From an uncultured Chthonomonas sp. (GTDB taxonomy: Bacteria; Armatimonadota; Chthonomonadetes; Chthonomonadales; CAJBBX01), in contig CAISJD010000198.1 of NCBI GenBank assembly GCA_903885605.1, positions 27,146-91,145 on the forward strand: DNA of 64,000 nt, given 5' to 3'. This document shows positions 8,535 through 17,936 of this stretch, in pieces; within the stretch, counting starts at the first letter, position 1, and each line of letters begins with the position of its first letter. Under the pieces are notes generated by a model. It was not told the DNA's origin. It was given only the letters and a program-made list of their open reading frames with translations, and ran no database searches. A program made the position numbers and the translations under genes.

Positions 8535-9958
8535 GCCGGGACGGCCTCCGCCGAGGGTTCGGGCACGATCTTGCCGGGATTGCACAGGCCCGCCGGGTCG
8601 AAGGCGGCCTTCACTCGGCGCATGGCGGCGAGGTCGGCCTCGGAGAACATGAGCGGCATGGCGTCGCGCTTCTCCACGCCCACGCCGTGCTCGCCGGTGA
8701 TGGAGCCGCCGACCTCCACACAGAGCCGCAGGATCTCCTCATTGGCGGCCAGGACGCGGCGCAGTTCGTCCGGGTCGCGCTCGTCGAAAATCACGCAGGG
8801 GTGCAGATTGCCGTCGCCCGCATGGAAGATGTTGCAGAGGCGGACGGAGTGCCGCTCAGCGATGGCGCGAATCCGGGCCAGGACCTCCGGCAGGCGGCTA
8901 CGCGGGATCAAGCCGTCCTGCGTCACCTTGTTCGGAGCCACACGGCCCAACACGCCGACGCCTTGCTTGCGGGCGAACCAGAGGCGCGCGCGCTCCTCCT
9001 CGGATGCGGCGGCGCTCACGCTGCGTGCGTTGTGCTCGGAGCAGAGGTCGCGCACGGCGGCGGTCTCGGCGTCGAGCCCCGGCCCCAGCCCGTCCAGCTC
9101 CACCAGCAGCAGAGCCTGTGCGTCGCGGGGAAAGCCCATGGCGAAGGCGTCTTCCAGGGCGTTGATGATGATGCTGTCCATCATCTCCAGCGCACAGGGG
9201 ACGATGCCCAGGGCGATGATGCGGCTCACCGTGCGCGAGGCGTCGTCCACGGAGCCGAAGACCGCCAGCAGCGTGCGAACCTGGCGCGGGTTCGGCGTGA
9301 GGCGCACCGTCACCTCGGTCACAATGCCCAGCGTGCCCTCGGAGCCCACACAGAGGCCCACCAGGTCGTAGCCGCAGGGCTCGTCGGCGTCGGAGCCCAG
9401 CTCCACGACCGAGCCGTCGGGGAGCGCCACGGTCAGCCCGCTCACATGGTTGGCCGTCACGCCGTACTTCAGCGTATGGGGACCGCTGGCGTTCTCGGCC
9501 ACGTTGCCGCCGACCGTGCAGGCGGTCTGGCTGGAGGGGTCGGGCGCATAGTGGAGCCCGTAGGGCGCCGCCGCCCGCGTAATGGTGGAGTTGATGCAGC
9601 CGGCCTGGGCGCGGAGGCGCAGGTCGGCGGGGCTGACGCTGAGGACACGGTTCATGCGCATGATGCTGATCACGACCCCGCCACAGAGCGGCGTGGCCCC
9701 GCCGGAGAGGCCCGTGCCCGTGCCGCGCGGCGTGAATGGAACGCCCATGCGAGCGCAGAGGCGCACCACGGCGGCGCACTGCTCGGTGGACTCGGGGTGG
9801 ACGACCACGTCCGGCCGGCCCTTGTGGATCGTGTAGGCATCGCACTCGTAGGCCAGCATCTCGACGGGATCGGTGAGCACCTGGTCGGCGCGGAGCATCG
9901 ATCGTAGCTCCGTCACCAGCCGGGTCAGGGTCTTCTGCGACGGCGCCTGGCAAAGCAT
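8531..9958 (-). CDS. glcD: Glycolate oxidase catalytic FAD subunit GlcD
   Basis: The 475-residue product is a GlcD/D-lactate dehydrogenase-type flavoenzyme. The FAD-binding region carries TPRGTGTGLSGGATP, SSQTACTVGGNVAENASG and CVGSEGTLGIVTEVTV. The FAD-linked C-terminal domain has HAGDGNLHP and GSITGEHGVGVEKR, the usual active-site histidine motifs. It oxidises glycolate or a similar 2-hydroxyacid and hands electrons to GlcE and GlcF. It is first in the operon. The ATG at 9958 has no well-placed ribosome-binding site; a TATACT box ends six bases before it, which suggests a leaderless transcript. A later ATG at codon 21 has GGAG upstream but would remove a conserved N-terminal helix. Confidence 0.92.
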   Translation of the reverse strand: MLCQAPSQKTLTRLVTELRSMLRADQVLTDPVEMLAYECDAYTIHKGRPDVVVHPESTEQCAAVVRLCARMGVPFTPRGTGTGLSGGATPLCGGVVISIMRMNRVLSVSPADLRLRAQAGCINSTITRAAAPYGLHYAPDPSSQTACTVGGNVAENASGPHTLKYGVTANHVSGLTVALPDGSVVELGSDADEPCGYDLVGLCVGSEGTLGIVTEVTVRLTPNPRQVRTLLAVFGSVDDASRTVSRIIALGIVPCALEMMDSIIINALEDAFAMGFPRDAQALLLVELDGLGPGLDAETAAVRDLCSEHNARSVSAAASEEERARLWFARKQGVGVLGRVAPNKVTQDGLIPRSRLPEVLARIRAIAERHSVRLCNIFHAGDGNLHPCVIFDERDPDELRRVLAANEEILRLCVEVGGSITGEHGVGVEKRDAMPLMFSEADLAAMRRVKAAFDPAGLCNPGKIVPEPSAEAVPA

Positions 9959-9964
9959 ACTCCG

Positions 9965-9970
9965 AGTATA
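9965..9970 (-). promoter_or_regulatory. -10-like TATACT box directly before glcD
   Basis: On the minus strand TATACT matches five of six consensus bases and ends six bases before the glcD ATG. Transcription would then start at or next to the start codon. No clear -35 box was found (a GC-rich stretch with TTTGCG lies 15 bases upstream). Confidence 0.35.
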
Positions 9971-10054
9971 CCGCTGCAGGCCGCGCGCAAACGGTCCATA
10001 ATACCGAGCCCGCCCGCAGGGCCCATAGCCGATGCCGACCGGAGGAGACGCCAC

Positions 10055-11434
<1,380 letters not shown>

Positions 11435-11460
11435 CCCGCGAGGTACAATGCCCCCTGCGC

Positions 11461-11533
11461 GAGGGTATAGCTCAGCCGGCAGAGCACCGCCCTTTTAAGG
11501 CGGGTGTCCTGGGTTCGAGTCCCAGTGCCCTCA
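11461..11533 (+). tRNA. tRNA-Lys (anticodon UUU)
   Basis: A full cloverleaf can be drawn. The 7-bp acceptor stem pairs GAGGGTA with TGCCCTC (one G-U pair), with A as discriminator at 11533. The D arm holds TAGCTCAGCCGGCAGAGCA. The anticodon stem CCGCC/GGCGG closes the loop CTTTTAA, giving anticodon TTT. The T arm is CTGGG-TTCGAGT-CCCAG. CCA is not encoded. Confidence 0.96.
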
Positions 11534-11537
11534 TACA

Positions 11538-11581
11538 GACAACGGCGGCCGCCCCGACCACGGGATGCGGCCGCCGTTGTC
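11538..11581. terminator. Strong hairpin after tRNA-Lys (bidirectional terminator candidate)
   Basis: A perfect 15-bp stem (GACAACGGCGGCCGC with its exact complement at 11567-11581) encloses a 14-base loop. It lies 4 bases after the tRNA and 10 bases before the stop of the convergent small gene at 11592, so it can end transcription from both sides. There is no U-tract on either side. Confidence 0.6.
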
Positions 11582-11591
11582 ACATCCGCCC

Positions 11592-12056
11592 CTACGCCTT
11601 GTGCTTGGCGAGTTCCGCCTCTTCCGCCTCGGCAAGCTCCTTGCTGCTCAGGCGGCGCGTCGCCTCGGCGGCTTCGGCGGCCGCGGTCGATGCCGGGCCG
11701 AGGGGCTTCGCCGTGGTCGGTCCCTCCAGGGGCTCCAGATCTTTCATGGCGGTGAGGATGACGTAGCGCAAGTGGAAGTCGCGCTCACGCTCGGTCAGGC
11801 GGCTCCGGCCCTCTTCGCTGAGGCCGTCGAGCCACTTCGTCTTCATCTGGTCGCGGATGTCGTGGTGGCGGCGCCGAATCTCGGTGGTGAGGCTCTCCTG
11901 CTCGATCTCAACGACCACCGACTCAGGCGAGTAGACCTTGCGGATCACTCCGGTAAGGCCGCCGAAATAGTTGTAATAGAGGCCCGACTTGAGGTCCGCC
12001 GGAACCGCCTCGCGGGTCACTACACGGATCCTGTCGCCCTCCACAGTTGCTGGCAT
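11592..12056 (-). CDS. Conserved-looking small protein of unknown function with a KOW/SH3-like N-terminus
   Basis: I do not recognise this 154-residue protein. Residues 1-55 look like a small beta-barrel: GDRIRVV, a GLTGVIRKVY turn and SVVVEIEQESL give the alternating strands and Gly-rich turn of KOW/SH3-type barrels that often bind RNA or DNA. Residues 60-115 are rich in charged residues and probably helical. The last 40 residues are Ala/Glu-rich with a basic end (ELAKHKA). No signal peptide or membrane segment is visible. The ATG at 12056 has AAGGAGAG upstream. It is the last gene of the trxB-holB operon, 46 bases after holB, which hints at a nucleic-acid-related role but does not prove one. 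Confidence 0.72.
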   Translation of the reverse strand: MPATVEGDRIRVVTREAVPADLKSGLYYNYFGGLTGVIRKVYSPESVVVEIEQESLTTEIRRRHHDIRDQMKTKWLDGLSEEGRSRLTERERDFHLRYVILTAMKDLEPLEGPTTAKPLGPASTAAAEAAEATRRLSSKELAEAEEAELAKHKA

Positions 12057-12102
12057 GCATCTCTCCTTGTCTTCAGCTCCGATCAGCGCGGAGCGACCCG
12101 GG

Positions 12103-13230
12103 TCATCGTTGGGCGGAAGCCGCCAACGTCACCGCTAGGGCATCCGTAAGTATGGCCGGATTCGCGTTCATGTCGACCCGGCGGCGCGCGACGGCGATCT
12201 GGTCGATGGCCGCGATCCACTCCTGGGGCAGCCGGCGGTCGGCCATGGCCATGATCCCGGAGCGGCGCTCCTCGTTGACGATCGAGGCGCCGGGACCCAC
12301 CAGGCAGAGGGCCAGAGCATCCCGCGCCACCACCGCCACGAGGTCCAGCGCGGCCCCCATCTGCCGCCGCCCGGCTCGCTCTTTGGTGTTGTCGGCCTCG
12401 GCAACGGCGGCGCCCACTGCGGCGGCGGGGTCATCGCCGAGGAACTTGAGGCCCTTGGCCGCCTGGCGCAGCCCTTCGGCGCAACGCAGCACGCCGAGCC
12501 CAGAGGCTGACAGGAGCGCCATGCCCGCGTCGGTGCAGACGCCGATCTCGCTGTAGGCTGTCTTGGATGACGCCAGCGACAGGGCGGTGCCCACACATCC
12601 CTGCGCCAACGCCGCCAGAGTTGAGGCCCTCTCTGTGGCGACCGCGTGACGATCGACGAGCCAACGCGCCAGATCGGCCACCGGCATGGCTCCGAAGCGG
12701 ACCAGACGGCAACGGGAGAGGATCGTGGGCAGCACGCGGCCGGCGTGGGGCGCCAGCAGGATGAACATGACGTAGGGCGGCGGCTCCTCCAGCACCTTCA
12801 GGAGGCTGTTCGCGGCGCCCTCGGTCAGCGTGTCGGCGCGCTCCACGATGAAGACGCGCTTCCGGCCGATGGAGGGCGAGTAGGGCAACGCGTGCTGCAG
12901 GATGCCGCGGGGCTTCCCCTCACGGTCCCAGAACTGCCAGATCTGCGTCTGGTCGCCCGCAGGCTGCACCAGCGATACCTCCGGGTTGACGCCGCGGCTG
13001 AGGCGCTTGCAGGCGTCACACTGTGTGCATGCGTCGTACGGGTCTGTGCTGGGCGCAAGGCAGGACACTGCGGCAGCCAGCGCCCAAGCCGTTGTGGTCT
13101 TGCCGCAGCCCTGGGGACCCGTGAAGAGGAACGACCCGGAGTCGCCGCCGTCGGCCAGCGACCGGCGCAGCACGGCGACGGCGGAATCCTGCCCGGCAAT
13201 CTGGGCGAAGGTCAGGGGAGCTTCGGGCAC
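12103..13230 (-). CDS. holB: DNA polymerase III subunit delta' (HolB)
   Basis: The 375-residue product is an AAA+ clamp-loader protein. GPQGCGKTTTAW near residue 40 is a Walker A motif, and four cysteines follow (SCLAPSTDPYDACTQCDACK), forming the usual zinc module. The Walker B region is degenerate (VFIVERADTLTEGAANSLLK) and is followed by VLEEPPPYVMFILL, then ILSRCRLVRF as sensor and SRC motif. The length and the lack of a DnaX-type tail favour delta' over tau/gamma. It would load the beta clamp at the replication fork. The GTG start lies 7 bases after the trxB stop. The alternative is a DnaX-like paralogue. Confidence 0.85.
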   Translation of the reverse strand: MPEAPLTFAQIAGQDSAVAVLRRSLADGGDSGSFLFTGPQGCGKTTTAWALAAAVSCLAPSTDPYDACTQCDACKRLSRGVNPEVSLVQPAGDQTQIWQFWDREGKPRGILQHALPYSPSIGRKRVFIVERADTLTEGAANSLLKVLEEPPPYVMFILLAPHAGRVLPTILSRCRLVRFGAMPVADLARWLVDRHAVATERASTLAALAQGCVGTALSLASSKTAYSEIGVCTDAGMALLSASGLGVLRCAEGLRQAAKGLKFLGDDPAAAVGAAVAEADNTKERAGRRQMGAALDLVAVVARDALALCLVGPGASIVNEERRSGIMAMADRRLPQEWIAAIDQIAVARRRVDMNANPAILTDALAVTLAASAQR

Positions 13231-13237
13231 GTCGGCG

Positions 13238-14242
13238 CTACCAGTCCACCTCGGCCCCGGCCTCCAGGGCGGCCAGGTAACGCTCCGCCTGGATGGCCGC
13301 CATGCAGCCCGAGCCCGCAGCCGAGATGGCCTGCCGGTACTCGGTATCCTGCACGTCGCCGCAGGCGAAGACGCCGCGCCGGGTGGTGCGCACATCGTGG
13401 TGCGTGCGGATGTACCCCGCCGCGTCGAGCTCCACCCAGTCGCGCACCAGGTCGCTGTTGGGCCTGTGACCGATGGCCATGAAGACGCCCGCCACCGGCC
13501 GTCGGCTGGTCTCACCGGTCAGGGTGTCCTTCAGTTGGATGGCGGTCACCTTGCGCTCGGCGGGGTCGTCGATGGCCGTGATCACCTTGTTCCAGAGGTA
13601 GTCGATCTTCGGGTTCTCCTGCAGTCGGCGCTGCATGATGGCCGAGGCGCGGAGTTGGTCGCGTCGATGCACGATGATGACCTTGGAGGCGAAGTGCGTG
13701 AGGTAGAGCGCCTCCTCGGCCGCCGTGTCGCCGCCGCCGACCACCGCCACTTCCTTCCCGCGGAAGACTGGCAGGGCGCCGTCGCAGGTGGCGCAGGCCG
13801 ACACGCCCGCGCCGCCCAGTCCACCCTCCCAGACGGGTCGCTCGGCATCGAGCCCCAACCAGCGGGCCGAAGCGCCTGTGGCGACGATGAGCGCCTTACA
13901 CCGGTAGGCGTCATCGCCCACGGCGACGGTGAACGGCGACACCGTCAGGTCGAGCCCGGTTGCCAGCTCCTCCACGAACTCGGCGCCGAACCGAGCCACC
14001 TGCTCCCGCATGCGAAGCATAAGCTCGGGCCCCATGATGCCGTCGGGGAAGCCGGGGTAGTTCTCCACCTCGGTGGTGATGGTTAGCTGACCGCCCTGCC
14101 CCTGCAGCCCCTGCCCGGACCCCACGCCGCCGTCGATGATCAGCGGCTCAAGTCCCGCACGCGATGCATATAGGGCGGCGGTGTAACCTGCGGGTCCGCT
14201 ACCCAGGATAATGACGTTGCGAATGTCGAGTTCAGGGGTCAT
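13238..14242 (-). CDS. trxB: Thioredoxin-disulfide reductase TrxB
   Basis: This 334-residue flavoprotein reduces thioredoxin with NADPH. The N-terminal FAD motif is ILGSGPAGYTAALYASRAG. The redox-active disulfide is in ACATCDGALPVF (CxxC). The NADPH motif is VVGGGDTAAEEALYL, with HRRDQLRAS for the 2'-phosphate. The FAD closing motif is GVFACGDVQDTEYRQ. One oddity is a Gly/Gln-rich insert (residues about 39-49, GVGSGQGLQGQ) just before the usual GGQL segment. It lies between the GAF-protein gene and holB in a leftward operon. Cytoplasmic. Confidence 0.95.
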   Translation of the reverse strand: MTPELDIRNVIILGSGPAGYTAALYASRAGLEPLIIDGGVGSGQGLQGQGGQLTITTEVENYPGFPDGIMGPELMLRMREQVARFGAEFVEELATGLDLTVSPFTVAVGDDAYRCKALIVATGASARWLGLDAERPVWEGGLGGAGVSACATCDGALPVFRGKEVAVVGGGDTAAEEALYLTHFASKVIIVHRRDQLRASAIMQRRLQENPKIDYLWNKVITAIDDPAERKVTAIQLKDTLTGETSRRPVAGVFMAIGHRPNSDLVRDWVELDAAGYIRTHHDVRTTRRGVFACGDVQDTEYRQAISAAGSGCMAAIQAERYLAALEAGAEVDW

Positions 14243-14289
14243 GGGGTACTCCTTGGGAAGGTAGGCGGCAGTCTCTGTGGCTACAGGCT

Positions 14290-16257
14290 CTATGCGATGC
14301 GCTCGGCGATCCGCGCACGGAGCGCGAACTGGCGCAGAAGCTGCATCTCGCTACTCGAGTAGGTCCGCGGCAACTCGGTGGCCAGCGCCAGCACGGCGGC
14401 AACGCGGCCCTCTGTCCGCAACGGCACGCCCAGGTACGACGCGAACTTGCCTGATGTGAGCCAGGACTCGGCGCGGGCGCGCTCGTCGTCAGCGATCGCC
14501 TGCGTCACCAGTGTTCGCCCGCGCCGCGCAACCCAGCCCGAAAGGCCCGCGCCCATGGGTAGCGGCTCCAGCACGCCGCCCGAACGGCGGCCGGCATCGG
14601 CCACGGGCGTCAGGCCGTCGGGTCCGCAGGCCCAGACAACGGCGCGATCAGCTTCCACGACATCCAGGCAGAGCTTGGCCAGCAGCAGCGGAACATCTTC
14701 ATGCTCGATGGCGCTACCCAGAGCTCCGGCGATCGTGCGGAAGTAACGGCGCATGGCTGCCGAGCGGTCGCGAGCCGACTGGTAGAGCGCGGCGTTGTCC
14801 GAGGAGATGGCCGCCTGGTTCGCGATCGTAAACAGCAGTTCCATCTCGCCCACGGTGAAGAGGCGGCGGCGGCTTGTCATGGCCATTACCACGCCAAGCA
14901 CATGCTCACCGGCAGCCATGGGTACGCAGAGGCACGAGACCACGCCGCAGTCGTGGATCGGCGCCACGCGCTCACGAGCGTCGGCGGCAACATCGGCGAC
15001 GGCGCTCGGTGTCATCCACTCATAGACCCAGCCCGCGATGCCCTCGCCAACGGCCGGACGCATGGATGCGAAGCGCGTGCCGGCAAAGCCCCTGATGCAC
15101 CGTGGAACCAGGCGCCCCGTGCGGCGATCAAGCGTCATTATGGCGAACTGGTCGACGTTGAGGAGGTGTTGCACCTGAGTAGCGACAAGGTCGAACACAT
15201 GATCGGGATCGAGCAGCGCCCCGGCCTGCTGGGAGAGGTTGAAGAGGGCGGTGGCCTCCTCGGTGCGGCGCGTGGCCTCCTCGAAAAGCCAGGCGTTCTC
15301 GACCGCAACCCCCGCCTGCATCGTGACCGCCTCCATCAGGTGCAGGTCGGACTCGCCGAATGCCTCCGTATGCGCGCCCACGAGCACCAGCAACCCCACG
15401 GGGTCACGCCGCCCGCGGAGTGGCAGAAGCATCACGGAGCGCGGCGGGACGTCGAAGGGAAGCAGATCGGCGGTGGGATCGCCTGCGTCCAGGGCCAGGA
15501 TGCGCGCACAACCTGTGGCAAGCACCTCGGCCGCCGGACCCGATTCGGGCGAAAGCTGCACATCGCGTTGCTCGCCGCTCAGTCCCCGGTCGGCTCCGAT
15601 GAAGAGGTGCGACCGCTCGTCATTGAGCAGGAAGACGGCGGCCGCCTGAAGGTTGATGCTCGCCTCAGCGGCGGCCAACACGGCGTCCAGCGTCTCCGCC
15701 ACGTGGAGGCTGCCGCCGATAGTGGCGGTGGTATCGAGGAGGGCCTTGAGCCTGCGATCGAGCGCGGCCGCCTCGCCCGCCAAGCGATGCCGCACTACGG
15801 CAACGGCAACCAGGGCTGCGAAGGCGGGGAGCAGTCCTGAGCCGGCTACCGTGCCCTCACCCGAGGGCCACGAGGCGATGAGGGCGCCGAGGACCCGCTG
15901 GCCATCGCGGATCGGAGCCGAGACGGTATGCGGCGAGACCTCCGGCAGGGGTGCATGGCCGGGCGCAGGACCGGTAACGCCAAAACGGATGGCCTCGTCG
16001 GCCACAGAGTCGTCCACCAGGACCCGGAGGCCCACGAACTCGGACACGCTACCGCCGGCCACGGCCGCAAAGTCCAGCACGGAGCCGCTGGCGCCACGGA
16101 GGCCGATCACCACCGTTGAGGCGCCCGAAGCGATCCTAACCTGCTCGGCGACGCCGGTGAGTATCGCTGTGAGGTCGCCGCCGGCGACGAGCAACTGCGC
16201 CGCTCCGGCAAGGCCGGCCGCTTCGCTTCCCAGGCTACCCTCCGACAGCGCGCTCAT
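14290..16257 (-). CDS. Multi-GAF-domain protein without a recognisable output domain
   Basis: The 655-residue product appears to consist of four GAF-like units at about residues 20-165, 185-330, 345-490 and 500-650. Repeated signs are the GAF core (VSAPIRDGQRVLGALIASWP; VMLLPLRGRRDPVGLLVLVG; VSCLCVPMAAGEHVLGVVMA; LGVPLRTEGRVAAVLALATE) and the helices linking them. GAF domains bind small ligands or sense light or redox state and usually drive a kinase, cyclase or regulator domain. Here the chain ends shortly after the last GAF, with no histidine kinase, GGDEF or HTH. It may act through a partner. I chose ATG 16257; an in-frame GTG at 16296 is also possible. No signal peptide. Confidence 0.8.
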   Translation of the reverse strand: MSALSEGSLGSEAAGLAGAAQLLVAGGDLTAILTGVAEQVRIASGASTVVIGLRGASGSVLDFAAVAGGSVSEFVGLRVLVDDSVADEAIRFGVTGPAPGHAPLPEVSPHTVSAPIRDGQRVLGALIASWPSGEGTVAGSGLLPAFAALVAVAVVRHRLAGEAAALDRRLKALLDTTATIGGSLHVAETLDAVLAAAEASINLQAAAVFLLNDERSHLFIGADRGLSGEQRDVQLSPESGPAAEVLATGCARILALDAGDPTADLLPFDVPPRSVMLLPLRGRRDPVGLLVLVGAHTEAFGESDLHLMEAVTMQAGVAVENAWLFEEATRRTEEATALFNLSQQAGALLDPDHVFDLVATQVQHLLNVDQFAIMTLDRRTGRLVPRCIRGFAGTRFASMRPAVGEGIAGWVYEWMTPSAVADVAADARERVAPIHDCGVVSCLCVPMAAGEHVLGVVMAMTSRRRLFTVGEMELLFTIANQAAISSDNAALYQSARDRSAAMRRYFRTIAGALGSAIEHEDVPLLLAKLCLDVVEADRAVVWACGPDGLTPVADAGRRSGGVLEPLPMGAGLSGWVARRGRTLVTQAIADDERARAESWLTSGKFASYLGVPLRTEGRVAAVLALATELPRTYSSSEMQLLRQFALRARIAERIA

Positions 16258-16311
16258 GTTCGAGATACCCCGCTCCTCTTGTGCGCATTGTGCCACAGGG
16301 CCGAGGAGGTG

Positions 16312-17916
16312 TCAAGCGCAACTCGGCGGCTCGCCGTCTGCCGGGCCCAGGCGCCTAACGTCGCCGGTGCGCACCGTAACGCCGTCCTCGTCGAATCGCT
16401 CCAGAAGCAGGAGCGCCAGTTTGCGTCCGGCGCCGATCCGGTCGCGAAAGGCGGCGACCTCGACTGCTCCCCGCTCCGCAGCACAGGCCTCCAGAGCCGC
16501 TCGGGCATCGGCAAGTACCTGAGCATGGACGTAGAGGCTCGTCGGCAGTTCGACGGCGTCGCCACGACGGAGCGCCAGGGCCAGCATGGCGCGGGCAGCG
16601 TCGGGCCGGGCGCCCACTTCGGCCGCGACGGCCTCGACCCGCAGCGCCTGGCGCGGCGACGTGGCGAGGCATGCCACCACGCGCTCATAGAGCGCCTGCT
16701 GCCGGTCAGGAAGCGTGGGTTGGAAGCCCGGAAGGCGCACGAGGCCGCCTTCCCTCTCGACCATGCCTACAGCCCACGCGCCGAGGCGATCGGGCGCATC
16801 CGGGTCAGCGACAGCATCCGCCAACTCGGCGGCAGGCATGCCGGAGCGCACGGGGAAACGCTCATGGTACGCTCGGAGCGTGCGGTGCGCCCGGTCGCGA
16901 AGCAGCGCATCAGCCGGCTCGGGCTGCGCCGCAGCGCCGGCATCACCGATGACCGATGAGACCTGGCACGGCGCCGTTACCCCTCCCGGCAGTCGGATCA
17001 GGCATAGGTCGCCGGGCGCGAAGGCCACCAACGTGTCGAAGGCCGCATCGATCCCTCCATCGTCCGTGGAAGCGAGAGCCGCGGAAATGGTCCGACCGCC
17101 CATGAGCAGATCGGCGCGACTCCCGTCAGCGATCGGCCTGCCCTCGGCAGGCGGCTCCAGGCGCAGGCGACGAGAAGCGACGACGGAGGGATCGGATGTG
17201 ATGACGCAGCCCTGCGTGACATCCGCAGGGTCGACGCCGGCCAGCGTGACCTCGATTTGCCCGGCGGCGACCGAAGCGGGCCACGCCCCACGCCGGTGCG
17301 CCGGCAGCCCGATCCGGACATCGCGCCCTTCGGGCATCAGGCGCGCCGGATCGCCGTTGCGCGCGGCTCCGCTGGTGATCCAGCAGCGAAGCAGGGCGCC
17401 GCCGAACGGAGAGCGGCCGACACTGCTTACCAGGGCACGGAAGGGCGAGCCCTCGCCGGGCGGGGCTACGCGGGAGGCCTCGCCCAGCAGGGCGCGGCGA
17501 AGCGATGCCAGTCCTCCGCCGGTCGCTAGGTCACAGAGCACCCTCTGCACACGCGGACCCGCCGTGCCAGAACCGGGCCCACAGAGCCGTATGGGCCTCC
17601 GGCCGGTTCGAGGCCCCAGTACAGCTCCAACGCAACCGCCGATGCCGAGGCCTCCGACAACCTCGACAACCTGCGTCAACGCCGCGTCTCCGTCGGGCGC
17701 TGCGGCATCGAGCGCCACCAGGACCAGATCGACGGGACGGCCTCCCACAAGCAAGGCCGTCTGCCATGGGCCGTCCGGCTCGGGTGGATGAAGCCATGCT
17801 CGGGAGCCGTCGGCCAGGAGGCACTCCGCCTCCGAGGGCCCCACACGCAGAGAGGCGGCCAAATCCGCGGCGGATTCGTCGGGAATGCCGACGAGGCCCA
17901 CGATGACCTGGCGCAT
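16312..17916 (-). CDS. SelB-like protein with degenerate, probably GTPase-dead G domain
   Basis: This 534-residue protein follows the SelB layout, the elongation factor that brings selenocysteinyl-tRNA to UGA codons. Residues 1-155 align in outline to its G domain (VIVGLVG at the start; VDLVLVALDAA; TQVVEVVGGLGIGG). The P-loop is replaced by GIPDESAAD, the DxPGH region by SRAWLHPPEPDG, and NKxD/TKxD by a GPRTG segment, so GTP binding is unlikely. Residues 158-325 match the beta-barrel domains (PFRALVSSVG, GQIEVTLAGVDPADVTQGCV). The C-terminal winged helices are well kept: LRAYHERFPVRSGMPAAEL and the SECIS-binding end GRKLALLLLERFDEDGVT with RTGDVRRL. It may be a decayed or repurposed SelB. 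No other sel genes are in the window. The gene lies 20 bases after rbsK. Confidence 0.78.
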   Translation of the reverse strand: MRQVIVGLVGIPDESAADLAASLRVGPSEAECLLADGSRAWLHPPEPDGPWQTALLVGGRPVDLVLVALDAAAPDGDAALTQVVEVVGGLGIGGCVGAVLGPRTGRRPIRLCGPGSGTAGPRVQRVLCDLATGGGLASLRRALLGEASRVAPPGEGSPFRALVSSVGRSPFGGALLRCWITSGAARNGDPARLMPEGRDVRIGLPAHRRGAWPASVAAGQIEVTLAGVDPADVTQGCVITSDPSVVASRRLRLEPPAEGRPIADGSRADLLMGGRTISAALASTDDGGIDAAFDTLVAFAPGDLCLIRLPGGVTAPCQVSSVIGDAGAAAQPEPADALLRDRAHRTLRAYHERFPVRSGMPAAELADAVADPDAPDRLGAWAVGMVEREGGLVRLPGFQPTLPDRQQALYERVVACLATSPRQALRVEAVAAEVGARPDAARAMLALALRRGDAVELPTSLYVHAQVLADARAALEACAAERGAVEVAAFRDRIGAGRKLALLLLERFDEDGVTVRTGDVRRLGPADGEPPSCA

Positions 17917-17936
17917 GGCCGGTCGCGACGAGGCGT

